64,000 nucleotides of DNA from Zoogloea sp016790385 (GTDB taxonomy: Bacteria; Pseudomonadota; Gammaproteobacteria; Burkholderiales; Rhodocyclaceae). This document shows positions 52,404 through 60,212 of this stretch, piece by piece. Below the pieces are notes generated by a model. That model was not told the origin of the DNA and made no database searches. It saw only the letters and a program-made list of their open reading frames with translations. A program made the position numbers and the translations under genes. The stretch is from assembly GCF_041916735.1 (NCBI RefSeq), contig NZ_JAYRYY010000006.1; one strand, given 5' to 3'. Position 1 is the first letter of the stretch. Every line of letters begins with the position of its first letter.

Positions 52404-53561
52404 TCACAGGAGGGGGCTGCCTGCGTGTTCGCCGCGTTCGTACACCACATGGGCGCGACCGACTAGCAAGGGGTCCAGGGGGCCGATGTGCTCGATCTCC
52501 TTGTTCGCATAGGGGAGCTTGTGGAGGATGTAGCGCATGGCGTTCAGGCGCGCCCGTTTTTTGCAATCGGACTTGATCACCGTCCAGGGAGCGTCAGCCG
52601 TGTCGGTGTGGAAGAACATCGCCTCCTTGGCTTTGGTGTAATCGTCCCATTTGTCCAGAGATGCAAGATCGATGGGGCTGAGTTTCCATTGCTTGAGGGG
52701 GTGCGCTTCCCGCTCCTTAAAGCGGCGGCGCTGCTCCTCCCGGCTTACCGAGAACCAGAACTTGATGATATGCACGCCGCTGCGAACCAGGTGACGTTCA
52801 AACTCAGGGGTCTGGCGCATGAACTCAAGGTACTCGTCCGGTGAGCAGAAGCCCATCACGCGTTCAACCCCTGCCCGGTTGTACCACGAGCGGTCAAACA
52901 GGGCGATCTCGCCGGCGGTGGGCAAGTGCTGAACGTAACGCTGGAAGTACCACTGGCCACGTTCTGTTTCAGTGGGCTTTTCGAGAGCCACAACTTTTGC
53001 GCCCCGGGGATTGAGGTGTTCCATGAAACGTTTGATGGTGCCGCCCTTGCCCGCCGCGTCCCGCCCTTCAAACAGGATGACCACCCGCTGCCCCGTCTCC
53101 TTCACCCAGGCCTGGAGTTTCAGCAGTTCGACCTGAAGCCGGTACTTCTGCTTTTCGTAGGCCTTGCGGGACATCAGGTTTCGGTATGGATAGGCCCCCT
53201 CGCGCCAGCCATCAGCGAGTTCGTCGTCCGGATGGGAAGGCAGTTTCTTGTAAACGGCCTCGTCCTCGGCGAGCAGGGCCTTGCGGAGGATGTTCGCGTC
53301 GTCGGGCGATGCGCCAGCCATGATCGCCTGCAAGGTTTCGGCGATGCTGTGAGTGTCGTGACGCGCCAGGGTCGCAACGATGTCGCTCACCGCAGACAGC
53401 TTGGCATCCCTCGCGGCATCAACGGCCTCATTGACCTCGAAGTTCTCGATGGCATCGGGTGAGTCCTTCGGCGCGGTGTCCCCCATGTTGGTGCGACGGG
53501 ATGCAGGTTTGCGCGGTGCTTTGGCGGGGGTGGGAGGGGCGGCATCCTGTTTTGCGCTCAT
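52404..53561 (-). CDS. ppk2: Polyphosphate kinase 2
   Basis: This 385-residue enzyme is a PPK2 of the single-domain type, moving phosphate between polyphosphate and nucleotides, usually to form GTP or ATP from polyphosphate. The core begins near residue 130 with QRVVILFEGRDAAGKGGTIK, the Walker A-like motif, then FDRSWYNRAGVERVMGFC (Walker B and lid) and KFWFSVSREEQRRRFKERE. The N-terminal ~110 residues are Ala/Lys/Pro-rich then helical, a feature of some long PPK2 proteins. It follows an unknown 307-residue gene on the same strand after 138 bp. No polyphosphate kinase 1 is in the window. Confidence 0.95.
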   Translation of the reverse strand: MSAKQDAAPPTPAKAPRKPASRRTNMGDTAPKDSPDAIENFEVNEAVDAARDAKLSAVSDIVATLARHDTHSIAETLQAIMAGASPDDANILRKALLAEDEAVYKKLPSHPDDELADGWREGAYPYRNLMSRKAYEKQKYRLQVELLKLQAWVKETGQRVVILFEGRDAAGKGGTIKRFMEHLNPRGAKVVALEKPTETERGQWYFQRYVQHLPTAGEIALFDRSWYNRAGVERVMGFCSPDEYLEFMRQTPEFERHLVRSGVHIIKFWFSVSREEQRRRFKEREAHPLKQWKLSPIDLASLDKWDDYTKAKEAMFFHTDTADAPWTVIKSDCKKRARLNAMRYILHKLPYANKEIEHIGPLDPLLVGRAHVVYERGEHAGSPLL

Positions 53562-53699
53562 GGCTTTTCTTCCTTCTTATTGGTGACTGCGGTCGGCAAG
53601 GGCTCGTCACAGCAAAGTCGATGGCGCAGTGCTGGCGAGCTGGAGATGTTCACCCATCATTTTCTGGGAAGTGGCAATTCCCTGCAAGGAGTATGGTTT

Positions 53700-54623
53700 T
53701 TATAGGGCGGAGCGGGCAGCACGTCGGGCACAGCGTTCGGCGTAGGCGTGGCAGCGCGCGATGTACTCGGTTGCGCTCTTGGGCATGGGGGTGCGTGCCC
53801 GGGTGATGTAGCTCACCAAGTCACGTCCTTGTTCGATAAGGAGGCGACCATCGGCGACGAGGTGTTGTTCCTCGAGATTGACAGGCATGGCGTCCGCGTT
53901 GAAGTGACCGCACATGCGCTCCGCGGCGGTGACGAAACTCGTCCAGATGTCGAAAATGTCCGGATCGGTGCGGAGGGTTTCCGTCTTGATCTTGGCTGCG
54001 CTGGCGAACTCGTGGACGTGAGGTTCGATACCTTTGAAGCAGGGGAGCGGTTCGAAGGACTCCACCATGGCTTCTGCCAGCCGATCAATGTCGCGCAGGG
54101 TCATGGCGATCTTGACGTAACGACTTTCGTAAAAGTCCTCAAGCGGGATCGAGAAGGCCTTGAAAGGCTCGCCCCACAATTCGTCGATCCCTTCCTCGCC
54201 TGATCGGTGCAGCACCAGACGACCCAGGCCCAGCGCTTCCTGCAGGCAGCGGCCGCATTCACGCATCAGGGCGTTGTCGGGCTGGATCTCGATGCCAACG
54301 CTTTGCAACTCGACCAGTTTGGTGAAGATGTCCGCAGCCCGGTTGAAGAGAGCGCCCGCAAGCATGGCTCCCTTGACGCGGCGGCGATCAGAATCGACTT
54401 CGGCCTCGTAACTCTTTCGTGCCTCGTTAAGGCGACTGCCGGGAATATTGAGGCCGTGTTCCACATGGTTGAAGAGGCGGCGCGTCAGGGCGCCGATCAA
54501 CTTGCGCTTGGCCTGAAGGGTGTCTTCAGGAACCTTGTAGGTCTTGACCCAGTATCCTGAGTAAAAAACCCGCTCTCGTCCGTCGATGATCTGCTTGGTG
54601 CCTTCCGGAACGTCGTTGTCCAT
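53700..54623 (-). CDS. Protein of unknown function (307 residues) upstream of ppk2
   Basis: I do not recognise this family. It is helical and soluble, with recurrent patterns such as AKRKLIGALTRRLFNHVEHG, RLNEARKSYEAEVDSDRRRV and GALFNRAADIFTKLVELQ. There are conserved-looking Trp and Cys positions (DELWGEPFKAF, ERMCGHFNADAM, CHAYAERCARRAA) but no known catalytic motif. The ATG at 54623 is supported by GAGCGG before it and begins MDNDVPEGTKQIIDG; an upstream start adds a Pro-rich tail. It lies between moaA and ppk2 on the same strand; a role in polyphosphate metabolism is inference from position only. Confidence 0.75.
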   Translation of the reverse strand: MDNDVPEGTKQIIDGRERVFYSGYWVKTYKVPEDTLQAKRKLIGALTRRLFNHVEHGLNIPGSRLNEARKSYEAEVDSDRRRVKGAMLAGALFNRAADIFTKLVELQSVGIEIQPDNALMRECGRCLQEALGLGRLVLHRSGEEGIDELWGEPFKAFSIPLEDFYESRYVKIAMTLRDIDRLAEAMVESFEPLPCFKGIEPHVHEFASAAKIKTETLRTDPDIFDIWTSFVTAAERMCGHFNADAMPVNLEEQHLVADGRLLIEQGRDLVSYITRARTPMPKSATEYIARCHAYAERCARRAARSAL

Positions 54624-54797
54624 GGTCCGCTCTTGGCTAGGGTTGGGGGGCGGCTTGGCCAGTCGATGGCTTTGTATCAATTTGCTGCAACACGAAATTT
54701 TGCACCATATCCGGCTGGCTGATGCGGTGGACCAACAAATTCACTCTCGAAACGAGCCTCGCCCCATGGTTTGCAGACGTCCACGTCACTTGGGAGA

Positions 54798-55886
54798 TCA
54801 GCCTCCGATGTACGACATTTCGATCTTGCGCAGGGACGCGGTCTCCGCCGTGCGGATTTCGGAATAGCGGTCGTTGCGCCGACTCCAGATTAGTCCGATG
54901 GCCGCGGAGATCTCGGCGTCGCTGCGGCCGTCTCGCATCAGGCTGCGAAGGTCGTGGCCACTTTGCGCAAACAGGCAGGTGTATAAGCTTCCCTCGGTCG
55001 AAAGGCGGGCCCTCGTGCAGGTGGAGCAGAAGGCCTGGGTGACAGAGGAAATGACTCCGATTTCACCCCCGCCATCGGTGAAGCGCCAGCGTTCAGCCAC
55101 TTCTCCACTGTAGTTGGGATTGATCGGCTTAAGGGGATGTTTCTCGTGGATGCGTCGCACCACTTCGGCGGAGGGGACGACATCGTCCATTCGCCAGCCG
55201 TTGGAGCTCCCCACGTCCATGAATTCGATGAAGCGCAGGATATGCCCGGAGCCCCGGAAGCGCTCGACCATGGGCAGGATTTCCTGATCGTTGAGTCCCC
55301 GCTTGACCACCATGTTGATCTTGATCGGTCCAAGCCCCGCTGCCTCCGCGGCCGCGATGCCCTTGAGAACATCCGCGACGGGTACATCCATGTCGTTCAT
55401 GGCCCGGAAAATCGTGTCGTCCAGGGAGTCCAGGCTGACGGTGACGCGTCGTAATCCGGCTGCCTTCAGCGCACCCGCCTTTTTGGGTAGCAGGACGCCG
55501 TTTGTTGTGAGCGTCACCTCCATTTGAGGGATGGCGCCCAGTTGGCTGATCAGCTGCTCCAGGTTACGGCGAAGCAGGGGCTCGCCACCCGTAAGGCGTA
55601 TCTTCGTGACCCCGTGTGCGGCGAACAGCCTCGCCAAACGGGTGATTTCCTCGAAGGACAACAGCGACTGGCGGGGCAGGAAGGCGTAGTCCTTGTCGAA
55701 TACCGACTTGGGCATGCAGTACACGCAACGAAAGTTGCAGCGATCCGTCACCGAGATCCGCAGATCCCGTACCGGGCGGCCCCGGCTGTCCAGGAGCGTG
55801 CCGGAGGCTGCGCTGAAATTGGCGGGGATCGTCGGCATTTGCCGGAGTTGGCGCTCGTCGGCCAGGGGAATCACGCGCTGGGTCAT
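54798..55886 (-). CDS. moaA: GTP 3',8-cyclase (molybdenum cofactor synthesis)
   Basis: This 362-residue radical SAM enzyme makes the first molybdopterin intermediate from GTP. The SAM-binding cluster motif CNFRCVYC is near residue 50 within RISVTDRCNF. The second, GTP-binding cluster ligands are in CSTCTRARLSTEG and the following SLYTC. KIRLTGGEPLLRRNL and the C-terminal Gly-Gly (SYIGG) are typical and required. The start at 55886 is a choice among several in-frame ATGs; the N-terminal ~20 residues are not certain. No other moa genes are adjacent. A strong promoter lies ~95 bp upstream. Confidence 0.96.
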   Translation of the reverse strand: MTQRVIPLADERQLRQMPTIPANFSAASGTLLDSRGRPVRDLRISVTDRCNFRCVYCMPKSVFDKDYAFLPRQSLLSFEEITRLARLFAAHGVTKIRLTGGEPLLRRNLEQLISQLGAIPQMEVTLTTNGVLLPKKAGALKAAGLRRVTVSLDSLDDTIFRAMNDMDVPVADVLKGIAAAEAAGLGPIKINMVVKRGLNDQEILPMVERFRGSGHILRFIEFMDVGSSNGWRMDDVVPSAEVVRRIHEKHPLKPINPNYSGEVAERWRFTDGGGEIGVISSVTQAFCSTCTRARLSTEGSLYTCLFAQSGHDLRSLMRDGRSDAEISAAIGLIWSRRNDRYSEIRTAETASLRKIEMSYIGG

Positions 55887-55979
55887 CTTGGTGTCGAGTG
55901 GGGCTGCACAGCGAATCTTGTAGGCCGGTACGCTGGGGGGCACCTTGTTCCGTGCCGATAAGCGTCCGCTTTGTCAAAA

Positions 55980-56008
55980 ATTATGGGGGCTGCGGCGGCG
56001 AAGGGCAA
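55980..56008 (-). promoter_or_regulatory. Predicted sigma70-type promoter of moaA
   Basis: On the minus strand TTGCCC (56003-56008) and CATAAT (55980-55985) are separated by 17 bp, with the predicted start ~87 nt upstream of the moaA ATG. Confidence 0.5.
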
Positions 56009-56170
56009 GGCATGTGAGGCGAGGCGCGGCCCGAATCCCGGACGTCGGAGCTTTGGTGGTGCTGGGTGCCCGTGGGGCTGTACGGCGGATGAGATCCAAA
56101 TGGGGGCGGGCCTTGGAGTGACGGCCCCCTGTTCCAAGCGCCTCGTGGTAGTGCGCTTTTGGGATGCCCA

Positions 56171-56210
56171 AAGCAAAAGGGCCAACCCTTATGGGCTGGC
56201 CCTTTTGCTT
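56171..56210 (-). terminator. Terminator of tRNA-Asn copy 1
   Basis: AAGCAAAAGGGCCA and its complement (56171-56184 with 56197-56210) form a 14-bp stem, extended inside by CCC/GGG. The T-rich arm (TTTTGCTT) follows the tRNA on the minus strand. Confidence 0.8.
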
Positions 56211-56214
56211 GATC

Positions 56215-56290
56215 TGGCTCCTCGACCTGGGCTCGAACCAGGGACCTACGGATTAACAGTCCGGCGCTCTACCGACTGAGCTATCGAGGA
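56215..56290 (-). tRNA. tRNA-Asn (anticodon GTT), copy 1
   Basis: The 76-nt gene has CCA encoded. Acceptor TCCTCGA pairs with TCGAGGA, the D loop contains AGCTCAGTCGGTAGAGC, the anticodon stem-loop is CCGGACTGTTAATCCGT with GTT, and the T arm is CCTGGTTCGAGCCCAGG. It is identical to copy 2 at 60043-60118. Its promoter and terminator are both recognisable, so the copy should be active. Confidence 0.97.
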
Positions 56291-56302
56291 ATTGAGTCAG
56301 TA

Positions 56303-56331
56303 ATTTTAGACATGGATTTGAGGTCAGTCAA
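56303..56331 (-). promoter_or_regulatory. Promoter of tRNA-Asn copy 1
   Basis: TTGACT (56326-56331) and TAAAAT (56303-56308) on the minus strand are separated by 17 bp. The same boxes and spacing occur before copy 2, though the spacer differs. Confidence 0.72.
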
Positions 56332-56352
56332 CCCTGACCGCGCAGATCCGAT

Positions 56353-56598
56353 TCACGCCGCAGCGGCCCTGATCCATTCCTTGACGCTTTCGGGGGTGGG
56401 AATGCGTCCGGAGCAGACCAGCTTGTCATTGATCACCAAGCCTGGCGTTTTCAGCACGTCGTAGTCAATGATGGCTGCCATGTCCGTGATCTTGACGATC
56501 TCCGCGTCTACGCAGAGATCTGCAACGGCTGTACGGGCTATCTCGTCGAGCTTGCGACAGTTGGCGCAGCCGGGGCCGAGTATCTTGATGGTCAGCAT
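56353..56598 (-). CDS. Thioredoxin-like redox-active disulfide protein
   Basis: This 81-residue protein belongs to the small thioredoxin-fold family often found beside ArsP-like permeases. It begins MLTIKILGPGCANCRKLDEI, with a CxxC active site (CANC) at residues 11-14, and has the cis-Pro region LKTPGLVINDKLVCSG. It probably reduces or delivers something to the adjacent permease. The ATG at 56598 lies two bases after the permease stop, behind AAAAGGAG. A longer reading frame over it is not the gene. It ends only 22 bp before the tRNA-Asn promoter. Confidence 0.88.
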   Translation of the reverse strand: MLTIKILGPGCANCRKLDEIARTAVADLCVDAEIVKITDMAAIIDYDVLKTPGLVINDKLVCSGRIPTPESVKEWIRAAAA

Positions 56599-56600
56599 GG

Positions 56601-58073
56601 TCAGGCTCCTTTTCTTGGAGGGGTGGTGGCGAGGTGCTGCGCAAGGGTCAGCAGGGCGGCAAGGGTGCCGATGAAGCCAGCCAGCAGCAGGCCCAGGACA
56701 AGGGGTGGGGTGCCGTCGGTCCAGGCGCCGTAGGTCAGGCCAGCAGTGGCGCTGAAGAGGGCGACGAGTGCAACGTAAGTCCACGTCTTGCGGCGGCCGA
56801 TGATCGCGGAAATGATGAGGATGCTCTGCAATGAAAGTTCGGGGTCTGACATGAGATAGGCCAACAGCGGGCCGCGGTGCATTCCGAGATCGAGGAACAT
56901 CCGTGCGATGGGCACTTCCACCAGCGTTGGAAAATACATGAAAACGCCAAAAGCAACACCCGTCAGGTTGCCGGTCAGGGAATTGCTGCCAGCCAGGCTC
57001 TGGACCCACTCGGGGCGGATCAGGTTGCGGGCGACACCCACAATGAATACCCCTATGATCAGTAGCGGAAAGATCTGCTTTACAAAGCGCCACGATTCCC
57101 AGATCCAGTCCCGGATCTGATCGGTGGAGAGGCGTCGTTGGGCGAGAATGCCCAGCGCGACCAAGAGGCAGCCGACAGCAACGAACTTGCCAGTAATGCC
57201 GATACGCAGCCCGTCGCCCGATGTCTGTATGGAGAGGGCTGCGAGCAGGAGGGTGGCTGCGATCAGTGCAAGGGTGCTGTGGGTCCAGCCCGAAACACCG
57301 TTCTGAATGTTCTCGAAGCCCTGCCAGGCGCATACGGCAATGGTTCCAAGGAGCAGGATGAGCATCGCCCCCTGGACCGAGACCCCCTCTTCACCTTTGG
57401 CTGCGTCGTAGGGAACCAGCCGGTCAAGGCTGGCCTGCCAGTTGGCGGCTTCCCCCAGCGCAACATCGAAGTGCGCAAAGGTGCCTGTAAGGAAGTCGAG
57501 CTTGAGGGTGCCGGCCAGCAGCAGGGCGATCCAGCCGAGGAGGAAGGCAAGGGTGCTCCGCTCCATTCGAGGGGTGTCCCGGCCCGTGAAGGCGTTGTCG
57601 GTGGCAAGGTCGTGGGCTGCATCGTCAGCCCGGAAGAGCAGTGCCATGATGAGTCCGATGCCAATGCCGAAGACCAGGGACAGGAGAAGGCGCGCCACGG
57701 CCAGCTCGGGTCCGATGACCCCGCCGGTGTAGACAAGGGCCAGGATATTGGCCGCCGGTGCAAAGAACAGGAAGGTGATGGCCGGACCGAGGCCTGCCCC
57801 CTTTCGGTGAATGCCGGCAAAGAGGGGAACAATGGTGCACGAACACACCGCGAGCAGTGATCCCGCCGCGGCGGCGGCCGGGTAGGAAACACGCTTTGGC
57901 GAGTTGCGCCCAAGAAAGCGCGTAACACTCTCTTTGGGAATCAGCGCCGCCATGGCACCCGCGATGAAGAAGGCCGGTAGCAGGCACAGCAACACATGGG
58001 CAGCCAGATAAGCTGCCAGATTACCGAGCCCGCTATTGAGCGCTGAGAACAGCCAGGAGTCGGGAAGGGGCAT
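56601..58073 (-). CDS. ArsP-like membrane permease
   Basis: This 490-residue membrane protein belongs to the permease family that includes ArsP, an exporter of organic trivalent arsenicals. It has ~10-12 helices. The signature AVCSCTIVPLFAGI appears after the third helix, and FLFFAPAANILALVYTGG follows; the second repeat has FMYFPTLVEVPIARMF. The two halves resemble each other, as in this family. A thioredoxin-like gene follows after two bases. It is divergent from the ACR3 gene, which supports a metalloid role, though the substrate is inferred. Confidence 0.85.
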   Translation of the reverse strand: MPLPDSWLFSALNSGLGNLAAYLAAHVLLCLLPAFFIAGAMAALIPKESVTRFLGRNSPKRVSYPAAAAAGSLLAVCSCTIVPLFAGIHRKGAGLGPAITFLFFAPAANILALVYTGGVIGPELAVARLLLSLVFGIGIGLIMALLFRADDAAHDLATDNAFTGRDTPRMERSTLAFLLGWIALLLAGTLKLDFLTGTFAHFDVALGEAANWQASLDRLVPYDAAKGEEGVSVQGAMLILLLGTIAVCAWQGFENIQNGVSGWTHSTLALIAATLLLAALSIQTSGDGLRIGITGKFVAVGCLLVALGILAQRRLSTDQIRDWIWESWRFVKQIFPLLIIGVFIVGVARNLIRPEWVQSLAGSNSLTGNLTGVAFGVFMYFPTLVEVPIARMFLDLGMHRGPLLAYLMSDPELSLQSILIISAIIGRRKTWTYVALVALFSATAGLTYGAWTDGTPPLVLGLLLAGFIGTLAALLTLAQHLATTPPRKGA

Positions 58074-58338
58074 GACATCGATCCTTTAGGGTGCGACGGG
58101 GAAATGTGGTCAGGTAAACAGAAGACGCGGCAGTGGGCGAAAGGATGCACCGGATATTCTGTTGCTCGATGTCATTTCAAGAATCATTGTATAGTTGAAA
58201 GGTCTTGTTCCGCTGAGCTTTGTCCCCTGATGATGAATCGATCTCCTCTCTTTCCAAGTGCATGCTGCTCCCCATCCTGCCGTGCGTGGCGCTTCCATCG
58301 CCGTTCAGCTTTGGCGGCCTGCGCAGGAGGTTTTTGAC
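58074..58338. promoter_or_regulatory. Divergent control region of the metalloid module
   Basis: This 265-bp region between the permease and ACR3 genes contains the inverted repeat TTTCAA-N14-TTGAAA (58175-58180 with 58195-58200), with TATAGT (58190-58195) between the arms as a possible -10 box. This fits an ArsR/SmtB-like operator. No arsR gene is present in the module or nearby. Confidence 0.42.
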
Positions 58339-59361
58339 ATGGGGGTGTTCGAGCGTTTTCTGAGTATCTGGGTGGCCCTCGGGATTACCGCAGGCGTGTT
58401 TCTCGGCCTCGTCGCACCCGGTGTGTTCCGGATCATCGCCGGCCTGGAGTATGCACATGTCAACCTGGTGGTCGCGGCGTTCATCTGGATCATGATCTAC
58501 CCCATGATGATCCAGATCGATTGGTCTGCGGTAAGAGGGGTCGGACGGCGCCCTCGGGGCCTGCTGCTCACGCTGGTGGTCAATTGGCTGATCAAGCCTT
58601 TCACCATGGCTGCTCTGGGCGTTATCTTCTTTCATCACGTGTTTGCGCCGTGGGTTGACCCTGCGTCCGCCAGTGAGTACATCGCCGGCATGATCCTCCT
58701 TGGCGTCGCCCCTTGCACCGCCATGGTCTTCGTGTGGAGTCAGCTTGTCCGTGGCGACGCCAACTACACGCTGGTGCAGGTCACAGTGAACGATCTCATC
58801 ATGGTGGTGGCTTTTGCGCCCATTGCCGCTTTTCTGCTGGATGTCACCGACATCGCCGTGCCCTGGGAGACGTTGGTGCTGTCGACGTTGCTTTATGTGG
58901 TGATCCCCCTTGGCGCGGGTATGGGGACGCGCCATTGGCTATCCCGCCGTCCGGCCGGAGCAATAGCCGGTTTCGTTGCACGGCTCAAGCCCTGGTCCAT
59001 CGTCGGTCTGATCGCAACTGTGGTGCTGCTGTTCGGCTTTCAAGCCGGCACGATCATGGCAAAGCCCGCTGTCATCGCCATGATTGCCGTGCCGCTGATC
59101 GTGCAGAGCTATGGCATCTTTGCCGTCGGCTTCGTGGCCGCACGCCTGTTGCGACTGCCCCACGATATTGCCGGGCCCGCCTGCCTGATTGGCACGTCAA
59201 ATTTCTTTGAGCTGGCGGTGGCCGTCGCCATTTCCCTCTTCGGGCTGGACTCCGGCGCGGCGCTCGCTACCGTGGTGGGGGTGCTGGTGGAGGTGCCGGT
59301 CATGCTCTCCCTGGTGGCGATCGTCAATCGCACCCGACCAAGGGCCGTGTCCCATGCCTGA
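58339..59361 (+). CDS. ACR3-family arsenite permease
   Basis: This 340-residue protein is an ACR3-type transporter of the bile-acid/arsenite/riboflavin superfamily, expected to export arsenite using the proton gradient. It has ten predicted helices. The conserved Cys essential in ACR3 proteins lies in LLGVAPCTAMVFVWSQL, and the second discontinuous helix is near CLIGTSNFFELAVAVAISLF (shown in part). Start and ribosome site are clear: CAGGAGG lies eight bases before the ATG. Its stop overlaps the downstream sigma factor by eight bases. Whether it transports As(III) alone or also Sb(III) is not known. Confidence 0.93.
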   Translation: MGVFERFLSIWVALGITAGVFLGLVAPGVFRIIAGLEYAHVNLVVAAFIWIMIYPMMIQIDWSAVRGVGRRPRGLLLTLVVNWLIKPFTMAALGVIFFHHVFAPWVDPASASEYIAGMILLGVAPCTAMVFVWSQLVRGDANYTLVQVTVNDLIMVVAFAPIAAFLLDVTDIAVPWETLVLSTLLYVVIPLGAGMGTRHWLSRRPAGAIAGFVARLKPWSIVGLIATVVLLFGFQAGTIMAKPAVIAMIAVPLIVQSYGIFAVGFVAARLLRLPHDIAGPACLIGTSNFFELAVAVAISLFGLDSGAALATVVGVLVEVPVMLSLVAIVNRTRPRAVSHA

Positions 59362-59998
59362 TCGGGGTGAGCCGGCGCTGCAATTGCCCTGTCTGCAGGT
59401 GGCGTGGGCTCGGTACGAAGGGGAGTTGCTGCGCTTTCTGCATCATCGCGTTGGGAACCCTGTGGAGGCCGAGGATCTGCTCCACGATCTCTTTTTGCGG
59501 GCGTGGCGAAGGGGCAGGGCGTTTTGCGAGGTCGGTCAGCCCCGTGCATGGTTGTTCGAGGCGGCACGCAATCTGGTGGTTGACCATGCCCGCCGTCAGC
59601 ACGGCGAAGTGCCCCTACCTGAGGGGCTTGCAGTGGAGGAGCCGGAATGCCTTGCCGTGGATGCGCTGGCCGTTTGTTTGCCAAGAGTGCTCGCGGAATT
59701 GTCCGAAGTAGACCGTGAAGCCCTAACCCTGTGTGACCTTGGTGGCATGAGCCAGTTGCGCTTTGCCGAGTTGAAGGGCCTGTCGCTGGCTGGTGCGAAG
59801 TCTCGCGTGCAGCGTGCCCGGGCGCGGCTTCGCGCAAGGATGCTGTCCGTCTGTCAGGTTCGGTTCGACGAATCCGGCCGGGTGTGCTGTTTCGTGCCCC
59901 GGCCCGGCCTGGATACATCGGAGGGGGAGGACGGGGCGTTGGCTCGACCCGTGATCGGTCCCTTGTCACCAGAACATGGAGCGAAAGGCAGAGAGTAA
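59354..59998 (+). CDS. ECF-type sigma factor (SigZ-like) with C-terminal cysteines
   Basis: This 214-residue protein has sigma region 2 (EGELLRFLHHRVGNPVEAED, LLHDLFLRAWRR) and region 4 (TLCDLGGMSQLRFAELKGLS, RVQRARARLRARM), spaced as in ECF sigma factors. The last ~50 residues extend beyond region 4 and contain C167 and the pair C178-C179 (SVCQVRFDESGRVCCFVPR). No anti-sigma gene is adjacent; such Cys tails can sense metals, as in CorE-type factors, which is inference here. It starts inside the ACR3 end and finishes four bases before the tRNA-Asn(2) terminator stem. Confidence 0.85.
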   Translation: MPDRGEPALQLPCLQVAWARYEGELLRFLHHRVGNPVEAEDLLHDLFLRAWRRGRAFCEVGQPRAWLFEAARNLVVDHARRQHGEVPLPEGLAVEEPECLAVDALAVCLPRVLAELSEVDREALTLCDLGGMSQLRFAELKGLSLAGAKSRVQRARARLRARMLSVCQVRFDESGRVCCFVPRPGLDTSEGEDGALARPVIGPLSPEHGAKGRE

Positions 59999-60000
59999 AA

Positions 60001-60033
60001 GCAATAGGCCAACCCAAAGGGTTGGCCTATTGC
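60001..60033 (-). terminator. Terminator of tRNA-Asn copy 2
   Basis: GCAATAGGCCAACCC (60001-60015) and its complement (60019-60033) form a 15-bp stem with a 3-nt loop; TTTT follows on the minus strand. It may also end the sigma factor transcript. Confidence 0.85.
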
Positions 60034-60042
60034 TTGATATTG

Positions 60043-60118
60043 TGGCTCCTCGACCTGGGCTCGAACCAGGGACCTACGGATTAACAGTCCGGCGCTCTAC
60101 CGACTGAGCTATCGAGGA
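60043..60118 (-). tRNA. tRNA-Asn (anticodon GTT), copy 2
   Basis: Identical over all 76 nt, including encoded CCA, to copy 1 at 56215-56290. It has its own promoter and terminator with matching layout. Confidence 0.97.
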
Positions 60119-60130
60119 ACAGAGGCGCGC

Positions 60131-60159
60131 ATTTTAGGCTTGGAACTGAGCGAAGTCAA
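60131..60159 (-). promoter_or_regulatory. Promoter of tRNA-Asn copy 2
   Basis: TTGACT (60154-60159) and TAAAAT (60131-60136) on the minus strand, 17 bp apart, the same boxes as copy 1 with a diverged spacer. Confidence 0.72.
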
Positions 60160-60212
60160 GGCCGGCATTACGGGGTGCCGCCGGGGCTCGATCAGTCCGG
60201 CACCCCGAAACC

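Larger units (their letters stand above)
55887..56214. other. moaA upstream region and tRNA-Asn terminator zone
   Basis: This 328-bp stretch holds the moaA promoter and the tRNA-Asn(1) terminator. I looked for a molybdenum cofactor riboswitch in the ~90-nt moaA leader and saw no matching fold. The middle part (56010-56165) is GC-rich and shows no gene. Confidence 0.5.

Noticed and set aside
55887..55973. Possible molybdenum cofactor riboswitch before moaA
   Set aside because: The leader is short (~87 nt) and I could not find the expected multi-stem fold.
58104..58337. Possible arsR-like gene between the permease and ACR3
   Set aside because: The short frames there have no helix-turn-helix pattern or ribosome site.
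56215..60118. tRNA-Asn pair as att sites of an integrative element
   Set aside because: No integrase or other mobility gene is present, and both copies retain promoter and terminator, so a simple tandem duplication with later insertion is more likely.
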